Under the pieces are notes generated by a model that was not told the origin of the DNA, ran no database searches, and saw only the letters and a list, made by a program, of their open reading frames with translations. Source: Serinicoccus sediminis (GTDB taxonomy: Bacteria; Actinomycetota; Actinomycetes; Actinomycetales; Dermatophilaceae). Taken from it: a stretch of 64,000 nucleotides of DNA. The stretch covers positions 141,013 to 205,012 of the forward strand of contig NZ_SDVA01000007.1 of assembly GCF_004153545.1 (NCBI RefSeq), in the 5' to 3' direction. Position numbers and translations under genes: made by a program. How positions within the stretch are numbered: the first letter of the stretch is position 1; every line of letters starts with the position of its first letter. This document shows, piece after piece, positions 23,646 to 37,000 of the stretch.

Positions 23646-25661
23646 TCACTCTGTCGTGAGGCCCGGCTCCGGCGCGTGGCGGGGGTCCGGCCGGTGGTCG
23701 TCGCGATGCTGCTGCGGCGCCTCGTCGGCGCGCAGGTGCCGCCTCTGCGTCTCGTCGGCGCCGAGGTGCTGCTGCTGCGGCTGCTCCTCGTGGCTGCCGG
23801 CGTGCCGCTCCTCCACGGTGGCCAGCTTGCCCAACGTGCGCGGCCGCAGCCGCTCGTCCGCCTGCCGGCGCAGCCGCCGCGGGTTGAGCCCGTGCTGGTC
23901 GTTGTAGCCCTTGGTGATGGCGGCCCGCAGCTCGCGGGCGGTCTCCGCCGGCTCGTCGGCGTCATGGACGATCGTGTCGACCAGGCCCTGGGCCTTGAGG
24001 TCGAGGGCTGAGGCCTTCATCGTCTCCAGGGTCATGCCGACCTGCTCGACCGTGGGGTTGGCCACGCTGTAGAGGATCGAGGCGGTGGACCGCGGCTCGG
24101 ACACGAAGCCCAGGGCGCTGTCGAGCATGATCGTCTCGCGGCCGAAGGGGGTCGTCGCCAGGCCACCGCCGGAGCCCATCGCCCCGGAGATCACCGAGAT
24201 GGTGGGGTAGGGGTGCGAGGCGGCCCGCTTGATGCTCTGGGCGATGGCACGGGACTGACCGCGGCGCTCGGCCGCCATCGACGGCATGGCCCCAAGGGTG
24301 TCGGTGAAGAAGACGATGGGCAGGTCCCAGCGCTCGGCCGCCGTCATCATCCGCACGGCGTACTCGAAGTCCTCCGGACTCGGGTTCGCCGGACGCTTGC
24401 CGACATACCCCCCGGAGATGGTGTAGGACGGCTGGTCGCCGATGACCATGAACGACTGGCCGCCCAGGCTCGCCAGCGCCGCGATGATGCTGGGGTAGGC
24501 CTTCTGGTCCTCGAAGCGCACGTGGTTGTAGAAGGGGACGGCGGCGTCGAAGACGTGCCGCAGGAAGTACTCGGTGTCCAGCCGTCCCGCCCCGGCGGCG
24601 ATCTCGTTGTAGCGCGCCATGAGCGAGTCGCGCGTGCTGGCGCTGTCCCGGTCGCGGCGCTCCCGGGGGACGTCGACCGACTGCTCGACCTCCTGCCGGT
24701 CCCACAGGGCGGCGGAGAACCCCTCGGGGCCGGCCGTGACCGTGCGCGACCCGGGCGCGACCGCGGCCTCGTCACGTGCCCGGTCGCGGTCGCCGGGCTT
24801 GATCCGGTGCGAGTGCCGCCCGGAGGTCAGCACCTGGCCGATGAACGAGATGAGCTCGTCGACATCCTTGACCAGGACGTCCACGTTGCGGTCCAGGTAG
24901 TTGGCCTCGGCGCTCTGCAGCCCGCGCGGCACCTCCCGGCCCTCGAAGGTCTCGATGACCCGGCGGCCGGCGAAGCCGTAGTCGGTGCCCTCGAGCGCGA
25001 CGATGAGGTCGGCCACCGGCACCGCGCTGGCCGACATGCCGCCCCACACCTGGCCGGCGAGCACGGAGACGTAGGGCCGGTTCGTGGTGTGCTGGAACTT
25101 GTTGGCCGCCGCCGCCATCCGCTGCATCTGCACCAGGCCGAGGACGTTCTCGTGCTGCCGGACGCCGGAGGAGGCCCCCATGCTGATGAGCGGCAGCCCC
25201 TCGCGCTCGGCGAGCTCGGCGGCCTGGACGAACTTCTCCCCGGCCACCTCGCCCAGCGACCCGGCGAAGAAGGACCAGTCCACGACATACACGACGGCGC
25301 GCTCACCACCGAAGTGGCCGATGCCGAAACGCGCCGACTCGCTGGTGCCGGAGCGGGCCTCGGCGTTGCGCAGCTTGTCGGTGTAGCGCTCGATGGTGTC
25401 GCCCACCCGGCGCTGCAGCCCGATGAGGTCGTCGACGACGCGCAGGTGGCCGTAGCGCTCCTGGAGGTTGACCGCCTCGACGAAGGTCTTGACGGCATGG
25501 GTGGGGTTCAGACCGGGCCGCGACTCGTAGAGGCTGGCGACGGTGCGCGGCACGACCGGACGCCGGTCCAGCAGGTCCGGGGTGACCCCGCCCTCGCCGT
25601 AGACGTCGTCGACATCGACGTCGGAGTCCACCGGGTCGGGGGTGTCGCGCGGATCGGCCAT
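23646..25661 (-). CDS. Fused acetyl-CoA carboxylase-type carboxyltransferase (AccD-AccA fusion)
   Basis: A 671-residue fusion of beta-type and alpha-type carboxyltransferase halves, the part of acyl-CoA carboxylase that moves CO2 from biotin to an acyl-CoA. The AccD-like half (about 50-310) includes FFAGSLGEVAGEKFVQA, SMGASSGVRQHENVLGL and QVWGGMSASA. The AccA-like half (about 370-620) includes AALASLGGQSFMVIGDQ, FFTDTLGAMPSMAAERRGQS and SGAMGSGGGLATTPFG. The usual AccD N-terminal zinc ribbon is absent. The final 50 residues are a Gln/His/Asp-rich tail, and the stop codon lies at the junction with the ISL3 remnant, so the original 3' end may have been altered. The ATG at 25661 has TAGCGT 8 bases upstream. 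Substrate not known. Confidence 0.88.
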   Translation of the reverse strand: MADPRDTPDPVDSDVDVDDVYGEGGVTPDLLDRRPVVPRTVASLYESRPGLNPTHAVKTFVEAVNLQERYGHLRVVDDLIGLQRRVGDTIERYTDKLRNAEARSGTSESARFGIGHFGGERAVVYVVDWSFFAGSLGEVAGEKFVQAAELAEREGLPLISMGASSGVRQHENVLGLVQMQRMAAAANKFQHTTNRPYVSVLAGQVWGGMSASAVPVADLIVALEGTDYGFAGRRVIETFEGREVPRGLQSAEANYLDRNVDVLVKDVDELISFIGQVLTSGRHSHRIKPGDRDRARDEAAVAPGSRTVTAGPEGFSAALWDRQEVEQSVDVPRERRDRDSASTRDSLMARYNEIAAGAGRLDTEYFLRHVFDAAVPFYNHVRFEDQKAYPSIIAALASLGGQSFMVIGDQPSYTISGGYVGKRPANPSPEDFEYAVRMMTAAERWDLPIVFFTDTLGAMPSMAAERRGQSRAIAQSIKRAASHPYPTISVISGAMGSGGGLATTPFGRETIMLDSALGFVSEPRSTASILYSVANPTVEQVGMTLETMKASALDLKAQGLVDTIVHDADEPAETARELRAAITKGYNDQHGLNPRRLRRQADERLRPRTLGKLATVEERHAGSHEEQPQQQHLGADETQRRHLRADEAPQQHRDDHRPDPRHAPEPGLTTE

Positions 25662-25725
25662 GAGGTGCAACGCTAGCAGCAGGGCACCCTGCGGCCCGAC
25701 AGGACGGAGCGCCGATAATGGCCGC

Positions 25726-26646
25726 GTGCTGTCGGTGCTGGAGGGGTTCTCGCTCATCGCTGCCGTCATCGCCGTGGGGTGGGTGCTGGCGCAGACCGGC
25801 ATCTTCGGGCGGGACGAGCAGCGGATGCTGGCGCGGCTGACCTTCTGGGTCGGTTCGCCCGCCCTGCTCTTCCTCATCGTCGCGCGGGCCGACGTCGACG
25901 TCATCTTCTCCGGTTTCCTCGTGGCCACGGTCGCCGCGACCGCGGTCTGCGTGCTCGTCTACCTGGCCGTCGCCCGACGGCTGCTGCGGCGGCGGTGGGC
26001 CGACGCGGTGATGGGCGGGATGGCGGCGAGCTACGTCAACGCCAACAACCTCGGCCTGCCCATCGCCATCTACGTGCTCGGCGACGCGTCCTGGGCGGCC
26101 CCGGTGCTCTTCATGCAGCTGCTGTTCCTGCAGCCGGGCTGGCTGGCCGCCCTCGACGCGACCCGGGCCGGCCGGGTGTCCTGGGTGCGGGTGCTGCGCT
26201 CGCCGCTGACCAACCCGCTGACCATCGGGACCGTGCTCGGGCTGCTGGTCAACCTGTCGGGGTGGCAGCCGCCCGAGCTGCTGCTGGCGCCCGTGGAGCT
26301 CGTCGCCGGTGTCGCCGTGCCCTGCATGCTGCTCGCCTTCGGCATCTCGATGCGGCTGTCCCCGCTGCCCGGCCGCGAGGGCGGGCTCGCCGAGCCGGCG
26401 TCCGTGGTGCTCGTCAAGCTCGTCCTCATGCCGCTGGTCGCCGGGCTGGTGGCGGGCCCGCTGCTGGGGCTGCGGGACGCGGAGGTGCTCGCCGCCGTGG
26501 TCATGGCGGCCCTGCCCACCGCGCAGAACGTGCACGTCCTCTCGATCGCCTACGGGCGCGGGGAGCGGATCGCGCGTGACGGCGTCTTCCTCACCACGGT
26601 GCTCTCGCTGCCGGTCATGCTCGTCGTCACGGCCGTCCTGGGGTGA
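25726..26646 (+). CDS. AEC family transporter (auxin efflux carrier type)
   Basis: A 306-residue membrane protein with about ten hydrophobic segments. The pattern GWVLAQTGIFG near the N-terminus, ASYVNANNLGLPIAIYVLG in the middle and MAALPTAQNVHVLS near the end is that of the AEC/BART superfamily, whose bacterial members carry malate and other organic acids. The start is the GTG at 25726. GATAAT ends 6 bases before it, a leaderless arrangement. It is divergent from accDA, with the two starts 64 bases apart. The substrate cannot be predicted. Confidence 0.85.
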   Translation: MLSVLEGFSLIAAVIAVGWVLAQTGIFGRDEQRMLARLTFWVGSPALLFLIVARADVDVIFSGFLVATVAATAVCVLVYLAVARRLLRRRWADAVMGGMAASYVNANNLGLPIAIYVLGDASWAAPVLFMQLLFLQPGWLAALDATRAGRVSWVRVLRSPLTNPLTIGTVLGLLVNLSGWQPPELLLAPVELVAGVAVPCMLLAFGISMRLSPLPGREGGLAEPASVVLVKLVLMPLVAGLVAGPLLGLRDAEVLAAVVMAALPTAQNVHVLSIAYGRGERIARDGVFLTTVLSLPVMLVVTAVLG

Positions 26647-26660
26647 CCTAGCCTGGAGGT

Positions 26661-26888
26661 ATGCGGTTGAGCGAGTTCTGGGACCTGGTCGAGCAGGAGT
26701 TCGGCTCCGGCTACGGCGCCGTCGTCACCCGCACCCAGTCGCTGGGCAGCCTGGGGGGACGCACCGCCGACGAGGCGCTCGAGCAGGGGGAGTCGGCCCG
26801 CCGGGTGTGGGAGGCCATCTGCCGCGACATGGACGTGCCCCCCGAGCACCACTACCTCCCGGACCCGCCCGCTCCGGACGAGCGGTAG
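26661..26888 (+). CDS. DUF3046 family protein
   Basis: A 75-residue protein, MRLSEFWDLVEQEFG, matching the small actinobacterial DUF3046 family, whose gene is usually found close upstream of recA (for example Rv2738c in M. tuberculosis). Its function is not known. Here recA is 5.4 kb downstream, so the link has been stretched by insertions of asd, lysC and others. TAGCCT ends 6 bases before the ATG; GGAGGT directly abuts the ATG and is too close to serve as a ribosome site, favouring a leaderless start. Confidence 0.92.
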   Translation: MRLSEFWDLVEQEFGSGYGAVVTRTQSLGSLGGRTADEALEQGESARRVWEAICRDMDVPPEHHYLPDPPAPDER

Positions 26889-26914
26889 CTGCCGCCGTCC
26901 GGCAGGATGCCCCC

Positions 26915-27565
26915 ATGCCGCAGCAGGGGGAGGAGCTGACCAGGACCGCCTACGACACGGTGGCCGACCTCTACGCCGACACGTTCACCTCGACCGAGCC
27001 CGAGCAGCCGCTCGAGCTCGCGATGGTCGACCACTTCGTGGTGCTGCTCGGTCACCGTCCGCGCGTGCTCGACGCCGGCTGCGGTGCGGGCCGGATGCTG
27101 CCCCAGCTCGCGGCCCGCGGCTGCCGGCCGGAGGGGGTGGACCTCTCGCCGGAGATGGTCCGTCGGGCGCGGGCCGACCACCCCGCATACCCGTCCACCG
27201 TCGGTAGCCTCACCGCCCTCGATGCCTCCGACGGCGAGTTCGACGGCGTCTTCTCCTGGTACTCCACCATCCACACGCCGGACGACCACCTCGACCGGAT
27301 GCTCTCGGAGATGGTGCGGGTGCTGCGCCCGGGCGGCCATCTCCTGCTGGCCTTCCAGGTGGGCGAGGGCGGCCGCGACATCGGCCCGGGCTTCGCGGCC
27401 CACGGGTTCCAGGTCACCCTGAACCGGTACCACCGCAGCGTGCAGGACGTCGCGTCCCGGCTCGGGAGGCTGGGTATGCCGGTGGTCGCCCGGCTGGAGC
27501 GCGACCCCCTCGGGTCGGAGGGGGAGCCCCAGGCGGTCGTCCTCGCCCGGCGGCCGACGGGATGA
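26915..27565 (+). CDS. Class I SAM-dependent methyltransferase
   Basis: A 216-residue Rossmann-fold methyltransferase of the Methyltransf_11/25 type. Motif I is VLDAGCGAGRMLPQL (about 50-64), the acidic residue binding the SAM ribose lies in GVDLSPEMV (about 74-82), and VLRPGGHLLLAFQVGE (about 137-152) is the typical strand after motif III. The substrate is unknown. The stop overlaps the next gene by 4 bases (ATGA at 27562), implying coupling. Confidence 0.88.
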   Translation: MPQQGEELTRTAYDTVADLYADTFTSTEPEQPLELAMVDHFVVLLGHRPRVLDAGCGAGRMLPQLAARGCRPEGVDLSPEMVRRARADHPAYPSTVGSLTALDASDGEFDGVFSWYSTIHTPDDHLDRMLSEMVRVLRPGGHLLLAFQVGEGGRDIGPGFAAHGFQVTLNRYHRSVQDVASRLGRLGMPVVARLERDPLGSEGEPQAVVLARRPTG

Positions 27566-28052
27566 GCCTGCACCCTCGAGCGGGTCGGGGACGGAGAGGA
27601 CGAGACGTGCGCGCGGACGACCGGACCTGGCGGCGTATGCCGCGGCTGCGGTGGGTCTGGCTGGCGATCGCCGTCTGCCAGGCCGCCTGCGGAGTGTACT
27701 TCGCCACTCAGGGTGAATGGGCGTGGACAGCCATCACCGCAATCCTCACCGTGACCTCGTACCTCCAGCACGTCGTGGCCAGCAGCGGCACCGTGGCCGA
27801 CGTCCTGGGCCTCCGGCTGGGCCGACGGCATGTGCCCTGGGACGACGTGGTCGGGTTCCGACGGCAGGGCCGTGACCTCGATGTCCTGTCCCTGCGACTG
27901 GCGGACGGCTCCGAGGTGCCGCTGACCGTGCCCGGCGGCCAGCTGGACGAGCTGCTGGCCTCGCCCCCTCGCACCTGCGCGACGTCGAGGTGCGCCGCGG
28001 CAGCAGGCTGGCCGAGCTCCGCCAACAGTTGCGCGACACCGGCGAGGGGTAG
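27562..28052 (+). pseudogene. Membrane protein with PH-like domain, frameshifted near the 3' end
   Basis: The frame from the ATG at 27562 encodes two hydrophobic segments (about 30-65) and a domain with LRLGRRHVPWDDVVGFRRQG and LRLADGSEVPLTVPGG that resembles a bacterial PH-like domain. After LDELLASPP, at the C-run 27964-27968, the frame turns into Ala/Pro/Cys-rich sequence ending at 28131. In the alternative frame the same DNA reads SHLRDVEVRRGSRLAELRQQ and LRDTGEG then stops at 28050-28052, a normal-looking amphipathic C-terminus. One extra C would restore the gene. It is either a genuine homopolymer frameshift or a sequencing error. It overlaps the methyltransferase gene by 4 bases. Confidence 0.65.
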
Positions 28053-28218
28053 ACCGGAAGCGCCCTGCCCGTGTCACTCCAGTCACGCCGATCACAGCCT
28101 GCGCCGACATGTCCGCAAGGCGGGGAGATAACCCGTGCAGATGAGCACATCTCCGCATCCTGGTGCCCGTGAGTCCTGTGTGACGCAAGGGGCGGCCCCC
28201 GGCTCCGGACCGGCCAGG

Positions 28219-28280
28219 CCTCGGGCCTGCCAGACCTCGGGCCGGCCGGGCCTCGGGCCAGCCCACCCTCGGACCGGCTC

Positions 28281-28282
<2 letters not shown>
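28219..28282. repeat. Four tandem copies of a 16-base unit downstream of asd
   Basis: Units start at 28219, 28235, 28251 and 28267, each beginning CCTCGGRCC; only the last bases of each unit vary. The fourth unit runs into the asd stop codon. Each unit contains GGCC-type self-complementary sequence, so the array may help terminate the asd message, but there is no T-run. Confidence 0.6.
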
Positions 28283-32042
<3,760 letters not shown>

Positions 32043-32098
32043 GGGCACGCCTCGCGCTCGCGGCGGGTCGCGACACGCGGACGTGCCCCTGCGCGGTG

Positions 32099-32114
32099 TC
32101 GTACAGGTTTTCGA
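32099..32114. promoter_or_regulatory. LexA (SOS) box upstream of recA
   Basis: TCGTAC-AGGT-TTTCGA differs at two of the twelve fixed positions from the actinobacterial SOS box TCGAAC-N4-GTTCGA. TACGGT at 32116-32121, directly downstream, could be the -10 of the LexA-controlled promoter, so LexA would block polymerase binding. Confidence 0.75.
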
Positions 32115-32180
32115 TTACGGTATCCACATGGGGTCGCCGACCGGCGCCGTCGTCCACAGATCCGTGGTGGACGGGCAGGT

Positions 32181-32203
32181 GTGTCGGAGGCGGCGCCTAG
32201 CGT
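32181..32203 (+). promoter_or_regulatory. RecA-NDp-type, PafBC-dependent DNA-damage promoter
   Basis: GTGTCGGAG, an 8-base spacer and TAGCGT match the mycobacterial LexA-independent consensus TTGTCRGTG-N8-TANNNT at seven of nine upstream positions, with exact spacing. It lies 87 bases before the recA ATG and downstream of the LexA box, the same two-promoter arrangement as in M. tuberculosis recA. Confidence 0.7.
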
Positions 32204-32290
32204 CTGACGCAGACATCGGGCCACCCACCGGGGGAGGTCCGCGGGTCGGTCGAAGGTAGGCGCGCCCGCCACGAGACGAAGGAGCACCGC

Positions 32291-33385
32291 ATGGCACAGG
32301 CCAGCAAGACCACCAAGCCCGTCGGAGCCGACACCGACCGGCTCAGGGCCCTCGACACGGTCATGGCCCAGATCGAGAAGCAGCACGGCAAGGGCTCGGT
32401 CATGCGCCTGGGCGACGAGGAGCGGCCGCCGATCCAGGTCATCCCCACCGGTGCCATCGCGCTCGACGTCGCGCTCGGCGTGGGCGGTCTGCCCCGTGGC
32501 CGCGTGGTGGAGATCTACGGCCCGGAGAGCAGCGGCAAGACCACGGTCGCGCTGCACGCCGTGGCCAACGCCCAGAAGGGCGGCGGCATCGCCGCCTTCA
32601 TCGACGCCGAGCACGCGCTCGACCCGGAGTACGCCAAGAAGCTCGGGGTCGACACCGACGCCCTGCTCGTCTCCCAGCCGGACACCGGTGAGCAGGCGCT
32701 GGAGATCGCGGACATGCTGATCCGTTCCGGCGCGCTCGACATCATCGTCATCGACTCGGTGGCGGCCCTGGTGCCGCGGGCGGAGATCGAGGGCGAGATG
32801 GGTGACAGCCACGTGGGTCTGCAGGCCCGGCTCATGAGCCAGGCGCTGCGCAAGATCACCGGTGCCCTCAGCTCCACCGGCACCACGGCGATCTTCATCA
32901 ACCAGCTCCGCGAGAAGATCGGGGTGATGTTCGGCTCCCCGGAGACGACGACCGGCGGCAAGGCGCTGAAGTTCTACGCCTCGGTGCGCATCGACGTGCG
33001 CCGCATCGAGACCCTCAAGGACGGCACCGACGCGGTCGGCAACCGCACCCGCGCGAAGATCGTCAAGAACAAGGTGTCCCCGCCGTTCAAGCAGGCGGAG
33101 TTCGACATCCTCTACGGGCAGGGGATCTCCCGCGAGGGAGGCCTCATCGACATGGGCGTCGAGCACGGCTTCGTCCGCAAGTCGGGCGCCTGGTACACCT
33201 ACGAGGGCGAGCAGATGGGCCAGGGCAAGGAGAACGCCCGCCAGTTCCTCAAGGACAACCCGGACATCTCCGAGACGATCGACCGCAACATCAAGGCCAA
33301 GCTCGGCATCGGTGCGGCCCCGGCGTCCGACGACCTCCCGGACGGCGTGGACCCGGTCACCGGTGAGGTCTCGGTCGACTTCTGA
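32291..33385 (+). CDS. recA: Recombinase RecA
   Basis: A 364-residue RecA that forms the DNA strand-exchange filament and triggers LexA self-cleavage. Walker A is GPESSGKTT (about 77-85), [20 protein letters not shown] carries Walker B and loop 1, and the loop 2 region is [25 protein letters not shown]. No intein is present, unlike M. tuberculosis recA. The ATG at 32291 has GAAGGAG upstream. The stop shares one base with the recX start (TGATG). Confidence 0.98.
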   Translation: MAQASKTTKPVGADTDRLRALDTVMAQIEKQHGKGSVMRLGDEERPPIQVIPTGAIALDVALGVGGLPRGRVVEIYGPESSGKTTVALHAVANAQKGGGIAAFIDAEHALDPEYAKKLGVDTDALLVSQPDTGEQALEIADMLIRSGALDIIVIDSVAALVPRAEIEGEMGDSHVGLQARLMSQALRKITGALSSTGTTAIFINQLREKIGVMFGSPETTTGGKALKFYASVRIDVRRIETLKDGTDAVGNRTRAKIVKNKVSPPFKQAEFDILYGQGISREGGLIDMGVEHGFVRKSGAWYTYEGEQMGQGKENARQFLKDNPDISETIDRNIKAKLGIGAAPASDDLPDGVDPVTGEVSVDF

Positions 33386-33996
33386 TGGCCGGCGCAGACC
33401 GACTGTCTGCGGCCCGTGAGGCGCTGGCGGCGGCGGAGACCTCCGCCAGCGCCTACGGGCTCCGCTCGGCCGGCACGGCCGACCGTGGAGGTCGCGCCCC
33501 GTCGACGGACGAGCCGGACCCGCACGCCGTCGCCCGCAAGATCGTCCTGCGCCAGCTCGCCATGGGTCCGCGCACCCGTCGACAGCTCGAGGACAAGCTC
33601 CGGGACCGCGACTGCGACCCGCAGGTGGCGGCCCGGGTCCTGGACCGGATGAGCGAGGTCGGCCTGGTCGACGACGAGGCCTTCGCGGAGATGTACGTCC
33701 GGTCCAAGCAGGAGACCAAGGGCCTCGCCACGACCGCGCTGCGTCAGGAGCTGCGGCAGAAGGGTGTCTCCGACGAGCTGGTCGACGCCACGCTGCAGGA
33801 CATCGACCCTGAGCAGGAGAAGGAGCAGGCCCGGGCTCTGGTCGCTCGTCGGCTGCGGTCGATGCGCGGGCTGGACCGTGAGGTGCAGACCCGGCGCCTG
33901 ACGGCGTTCCTGGCGCGCAAGGGCTACGACGCCGGGGTGTCCTACCAGGTCATCCGCGAGGCGCTGGACGACCTGCCCGAGCACGGCCGCGACTGA
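33385..33996 (+). CDS. recX: Regulatory protein RecX
   Basis: A 203-residue inhibitor of RecA filaments and ATPase. The repeated three-helix modules show in LAMGPRTRRQLEDKLRDRDC, VLDRMSEVGLVDDEAFAEMY and LRQELRQKGVSDELVDATL. The first 50 residues are Ala/Ser-rich and less conserved. The start codon shares a base with the recA stop, so RecX production is likely coupled to recA and damage-inducible through the same promoters. Confidence 0.94.
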   Translation: MAGADRLSAAREALAAAETSASAYGLRSAGTADRGGRAPSTDEPDPHAVARKIVLRQLAMGPRTRRQLEDKLRDRDCDPQVAARVLDRMSEVGLVDDEAFAEMYVRSKQETKGLATTALRQELRQKGVSDELVDATLQDIDPEQEKEQARALVARRLRSMRGLDREVQTRRLTAFLARKGYDAGVSYQVIREALDDLPEHGRD

Positions 33997-34029
33997 GACC
34001 GCGGGCCGGCGCGATCTGCACGGCTCGCC

Positions 34030-34069
34030 CCTGCGGCCCGGTCGGGCGGTCGGACGCCCGGCCCGCAGG
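34030..34069. terminator. Hairpin between convergent recX and tricorn-like gene
   Basis: CCTGCGGCCCGGTCGGGCG and CGCCCGGCCCGCAGG pair around a 6-base loop, with a short bulge. There is no T-run on either side, as is common in very GC-rich genomes. It lies between two genes that end facing each other and probably serves both. Confidence 0.6.
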
Positions 34070-34098
34070 GCGTGTCGCCCCGCGAGCCGGGGAGAGGA

Positions 34099-37000
34099 TC
34101 AGTGCCGCCGGACGCGCGGCCCGGGCAGCCCCGGCGGGGTCGCCGCGGGGTGCTGCTCCAGCAGCCGGAAGGCCTCCTCGATCGCCCGGTCCAGCTGGCG
34201 GTCCGTGCCGGTGGCGACATCGGCGGGGGAGTGGACCACCTCGATGTCGGGGTCGACGCCGTGGTTCTCCACGCCGAAGCCCTTGTCCTTGAGCCAGAAG
34301 GCGTACCGCGGCTGGGTGATCTGCGTGCCGTCCACGAGGTCGAACCGTCCGTCGATGCCGACGACCCCTCCCCACGTGCGGACCCCGACGACCGGCCCGA
34401 GACCCATGGCCTGCGCGCCCGCGTTGACGATGTCGCCGTCCGACCCGGAGAACTGGTTCGCCACCATGACCACCGGCCCGCGCGGCGCCTGGGAGGGGTA
34501 GCTGCCGACCTCCTCATAGTGCCTCGCCGCGGCCCACCCGACGACCTTCGCCGCGAGGCGGGAGAGCACCAGCTGGCTGGTGTGCCCGCCGCGGTTGTAG
34601 CGGACGTCGACCACCAGCCCCTCGGCGCGGGTGGCGACGTGCAGGTCACGGTGCAGCTGCGCCCACCCGACGCTCATCATGTCCGGGATGTGCAGGTAGC
34701 CGAGCCGGCCGCCGCCGTGCTCCTCCACGTAGGCGCGCCGGGAGGCGACCCAGTCCTGGTAGCGCAGCCCCTCCTCGTCGGGCACCGGCACCACGACCAC
34801 CTGCCGGTCCGCACCGGCCCGCCGCAGCGTGAGCTGGACCGGCCGGTCCGCGGCGCCGACGAGCAGCGGTGCGGGCCCGTCGGCCGGGTCGACGGGTCGG
34901 CCGTCGACGGCGACGAGGACGTCGCCGGGCCGTGCGTCGACCCCGGCCGCCCGCAGCGGCGAGCGGGCCGCCGGGTCGCTCGACTCACCGGTCAGCACCC
35001 GGTCGATGCGCCAGCCCTCGGCGTCCGGGGACAGGTCCGCCCCCAGCAGCCCGAGCCTGCGATCGGCGTCGCCCGGCGGCTCGGGAGGAGTGACGTAGGC
35101 GTGCGACGTGTTCAGCTCGCCGACCGTCTCCCACAGCACGTCGAGCAGGTCGTCGTGGGTCGCCAGCCGCTCGACGAGCGGTCGCCACCGGCGCGTCAGC
35201 CCGTCCCAGTCCACGCCGTCCATGTCGGCCCGCCAGAACTGGTCCCGCATGATCCGCGCGTTCTCGTCGAACATCTGGTGCCACCGGGCACGGGGGTCGA
35301 CCTCGAGCCGGATCCGCGTCAGGTCGACGTCGACCTTGTCCGACGGTGACGCGTCCTCCTCGGGCTTGCGGTCGGTGGGCTGCACGTGCAGGGACTCCTC
35401 GTGCTGCACGACGACCCGCTCCCCGTCCCCGGAGACGTGGAACCGGTCCACCGCGGTCGCCACGGTCGTCAGCGTGCGCTTGGTGAAGCTGAAGAACTCG
35501 AGCGCGTCGGTGGGCTCGTCGCCGTCGACGCCGGCCCGGCGGCTCCCGAGCTCGCCGGCCGCCCCGCTGACCCGGACCCAGAGCACGCCGTCCTTGGCCG
35601 CCCGCAGGTCCCGGTAGTCGTCGGAGGGCACCGGGAACGGGGTGATCCGCTGCTCCGCGCCGTCGACGTCCAGGTCCGGGCTCGCCGGTGCCGCGGTGGC
35701 CGCGTCGCCCGGGTCCGGGGTGTCCTGCGCCCCTGTGCCGTCCGCGGCCTCGCTGATCCGCCAGCCCTGCACGCTGGGCGCGAAGGGTGCGGCGTCCGCA
35801 GCGGCGAGCGGGATCAGCCAGGGCCGGGTCGCGCCGGTGAAGCTGAGCGCGAACTCGTGCGCCGCATACGTCGGGTCGAAGGTCCGGTCGGAGAGGAACA
35901 CCAGCGCCTTCCCGTCACGGGTGAAGTCGACGTCGCGGTCGTGGTAGCGCCCGCTCGTCACGGCGACGGGTTCGGCACCGGCACGCACGTCCAGCACCAT
36001 GAGCTGGTGGTGCTCGCCCTCGCCGGCGGTGGGCTGGCTCCAGGCGAGATAGCGGCCGTCCGGCGAGAAGCGGGGGGTGAGCGCCTCGCCCTGGACCGAC
36101 CGGCCGACCACGCGGGCCTGCCCGGTCTCGACGTCGACGACCCGCACCGCCCCGTCGTGGCTGAGGCAGGCCAGTGCGGTGCCGTCGGGCGCCGCCGCGA
36201 GGTGCAGCACCCGGCCGAGCTCACCGCCGCACAGGCGTCGTGGCGAGGCCGCACCGTCCAGCCGGTGGATCTCCAGGGAGTCCTCGCCCTCCACGTCGGT
36301 GACGAGCACGGCGGCGTCCTGGCCGAGGAAGACGGGCTCCCGGGTGCGCACCGCCGAGTCCGCGACGAGCGCCCGCACCGGCCCCGACCGGTGGCTCACC
36401 CAGAAGGTCGCACCGTGGGTGCCGACGAGGCTGGCGTCCCCGCCCCGGTCGACCGCCAGGTGGTCCAGCCGCTGCGCGGCCTCGACGGTATGCCGTGCCG
36501 GACGTCCCACCGGCAGATCCACCTCGACCCGGCGCGGGGTGGCGTCGAGAGAGTCGAGCAGCCACAGCTCGCCACGGCTGTGCCACACGACCCGCCGGCC
36601 GTCGGTGGTCGCGTCGCGGACGTAGCCCTGCGCGCCGTCCTGGTGGGTGAGCTGCCGGGGACGGGTGGCCACCTTGCGGAGCCGGCGTCGGGTGCCGCCC
36701 GGCGACTCCCACGCCCACAGGTTGGCCTGCTCGTCCGCGGCCTCCGGGAAGTGCGCCGCCCGGTCGGACACGAAGAGCAGGGTGTCACCCACCCACAGCG
36801 GGTCGACGAGCGCCGCGGGCTCGTCGTCGAGCAGCTGGGTCCAGGTGCCGTCGCCGGCCTCGTCGAGCCACAGCCGCGGGGCCGTGCCGCCGCGGTACCG
36901 CTTCCACTGGGCGGGCGGCCGGCTGCCGACGGTGCTCAGGGCCACCGCGCCGTCCGCCCGGACGGCGACGCCCCAGGCCGGGCCCCACGGCATACGCTCC

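Noticed and set aside
28053..28280. tRNA or small RNA gene between the frameshifted gene and asd
   Set aside because: No cloverleaf or T-loop sequence was found; the only structure is the 16-base tandem repeat.
32291..33385. Intein in recA
   Set aside because: The protein is 364 residues and uninterrupted, unlike M. tuberculosis RecA.
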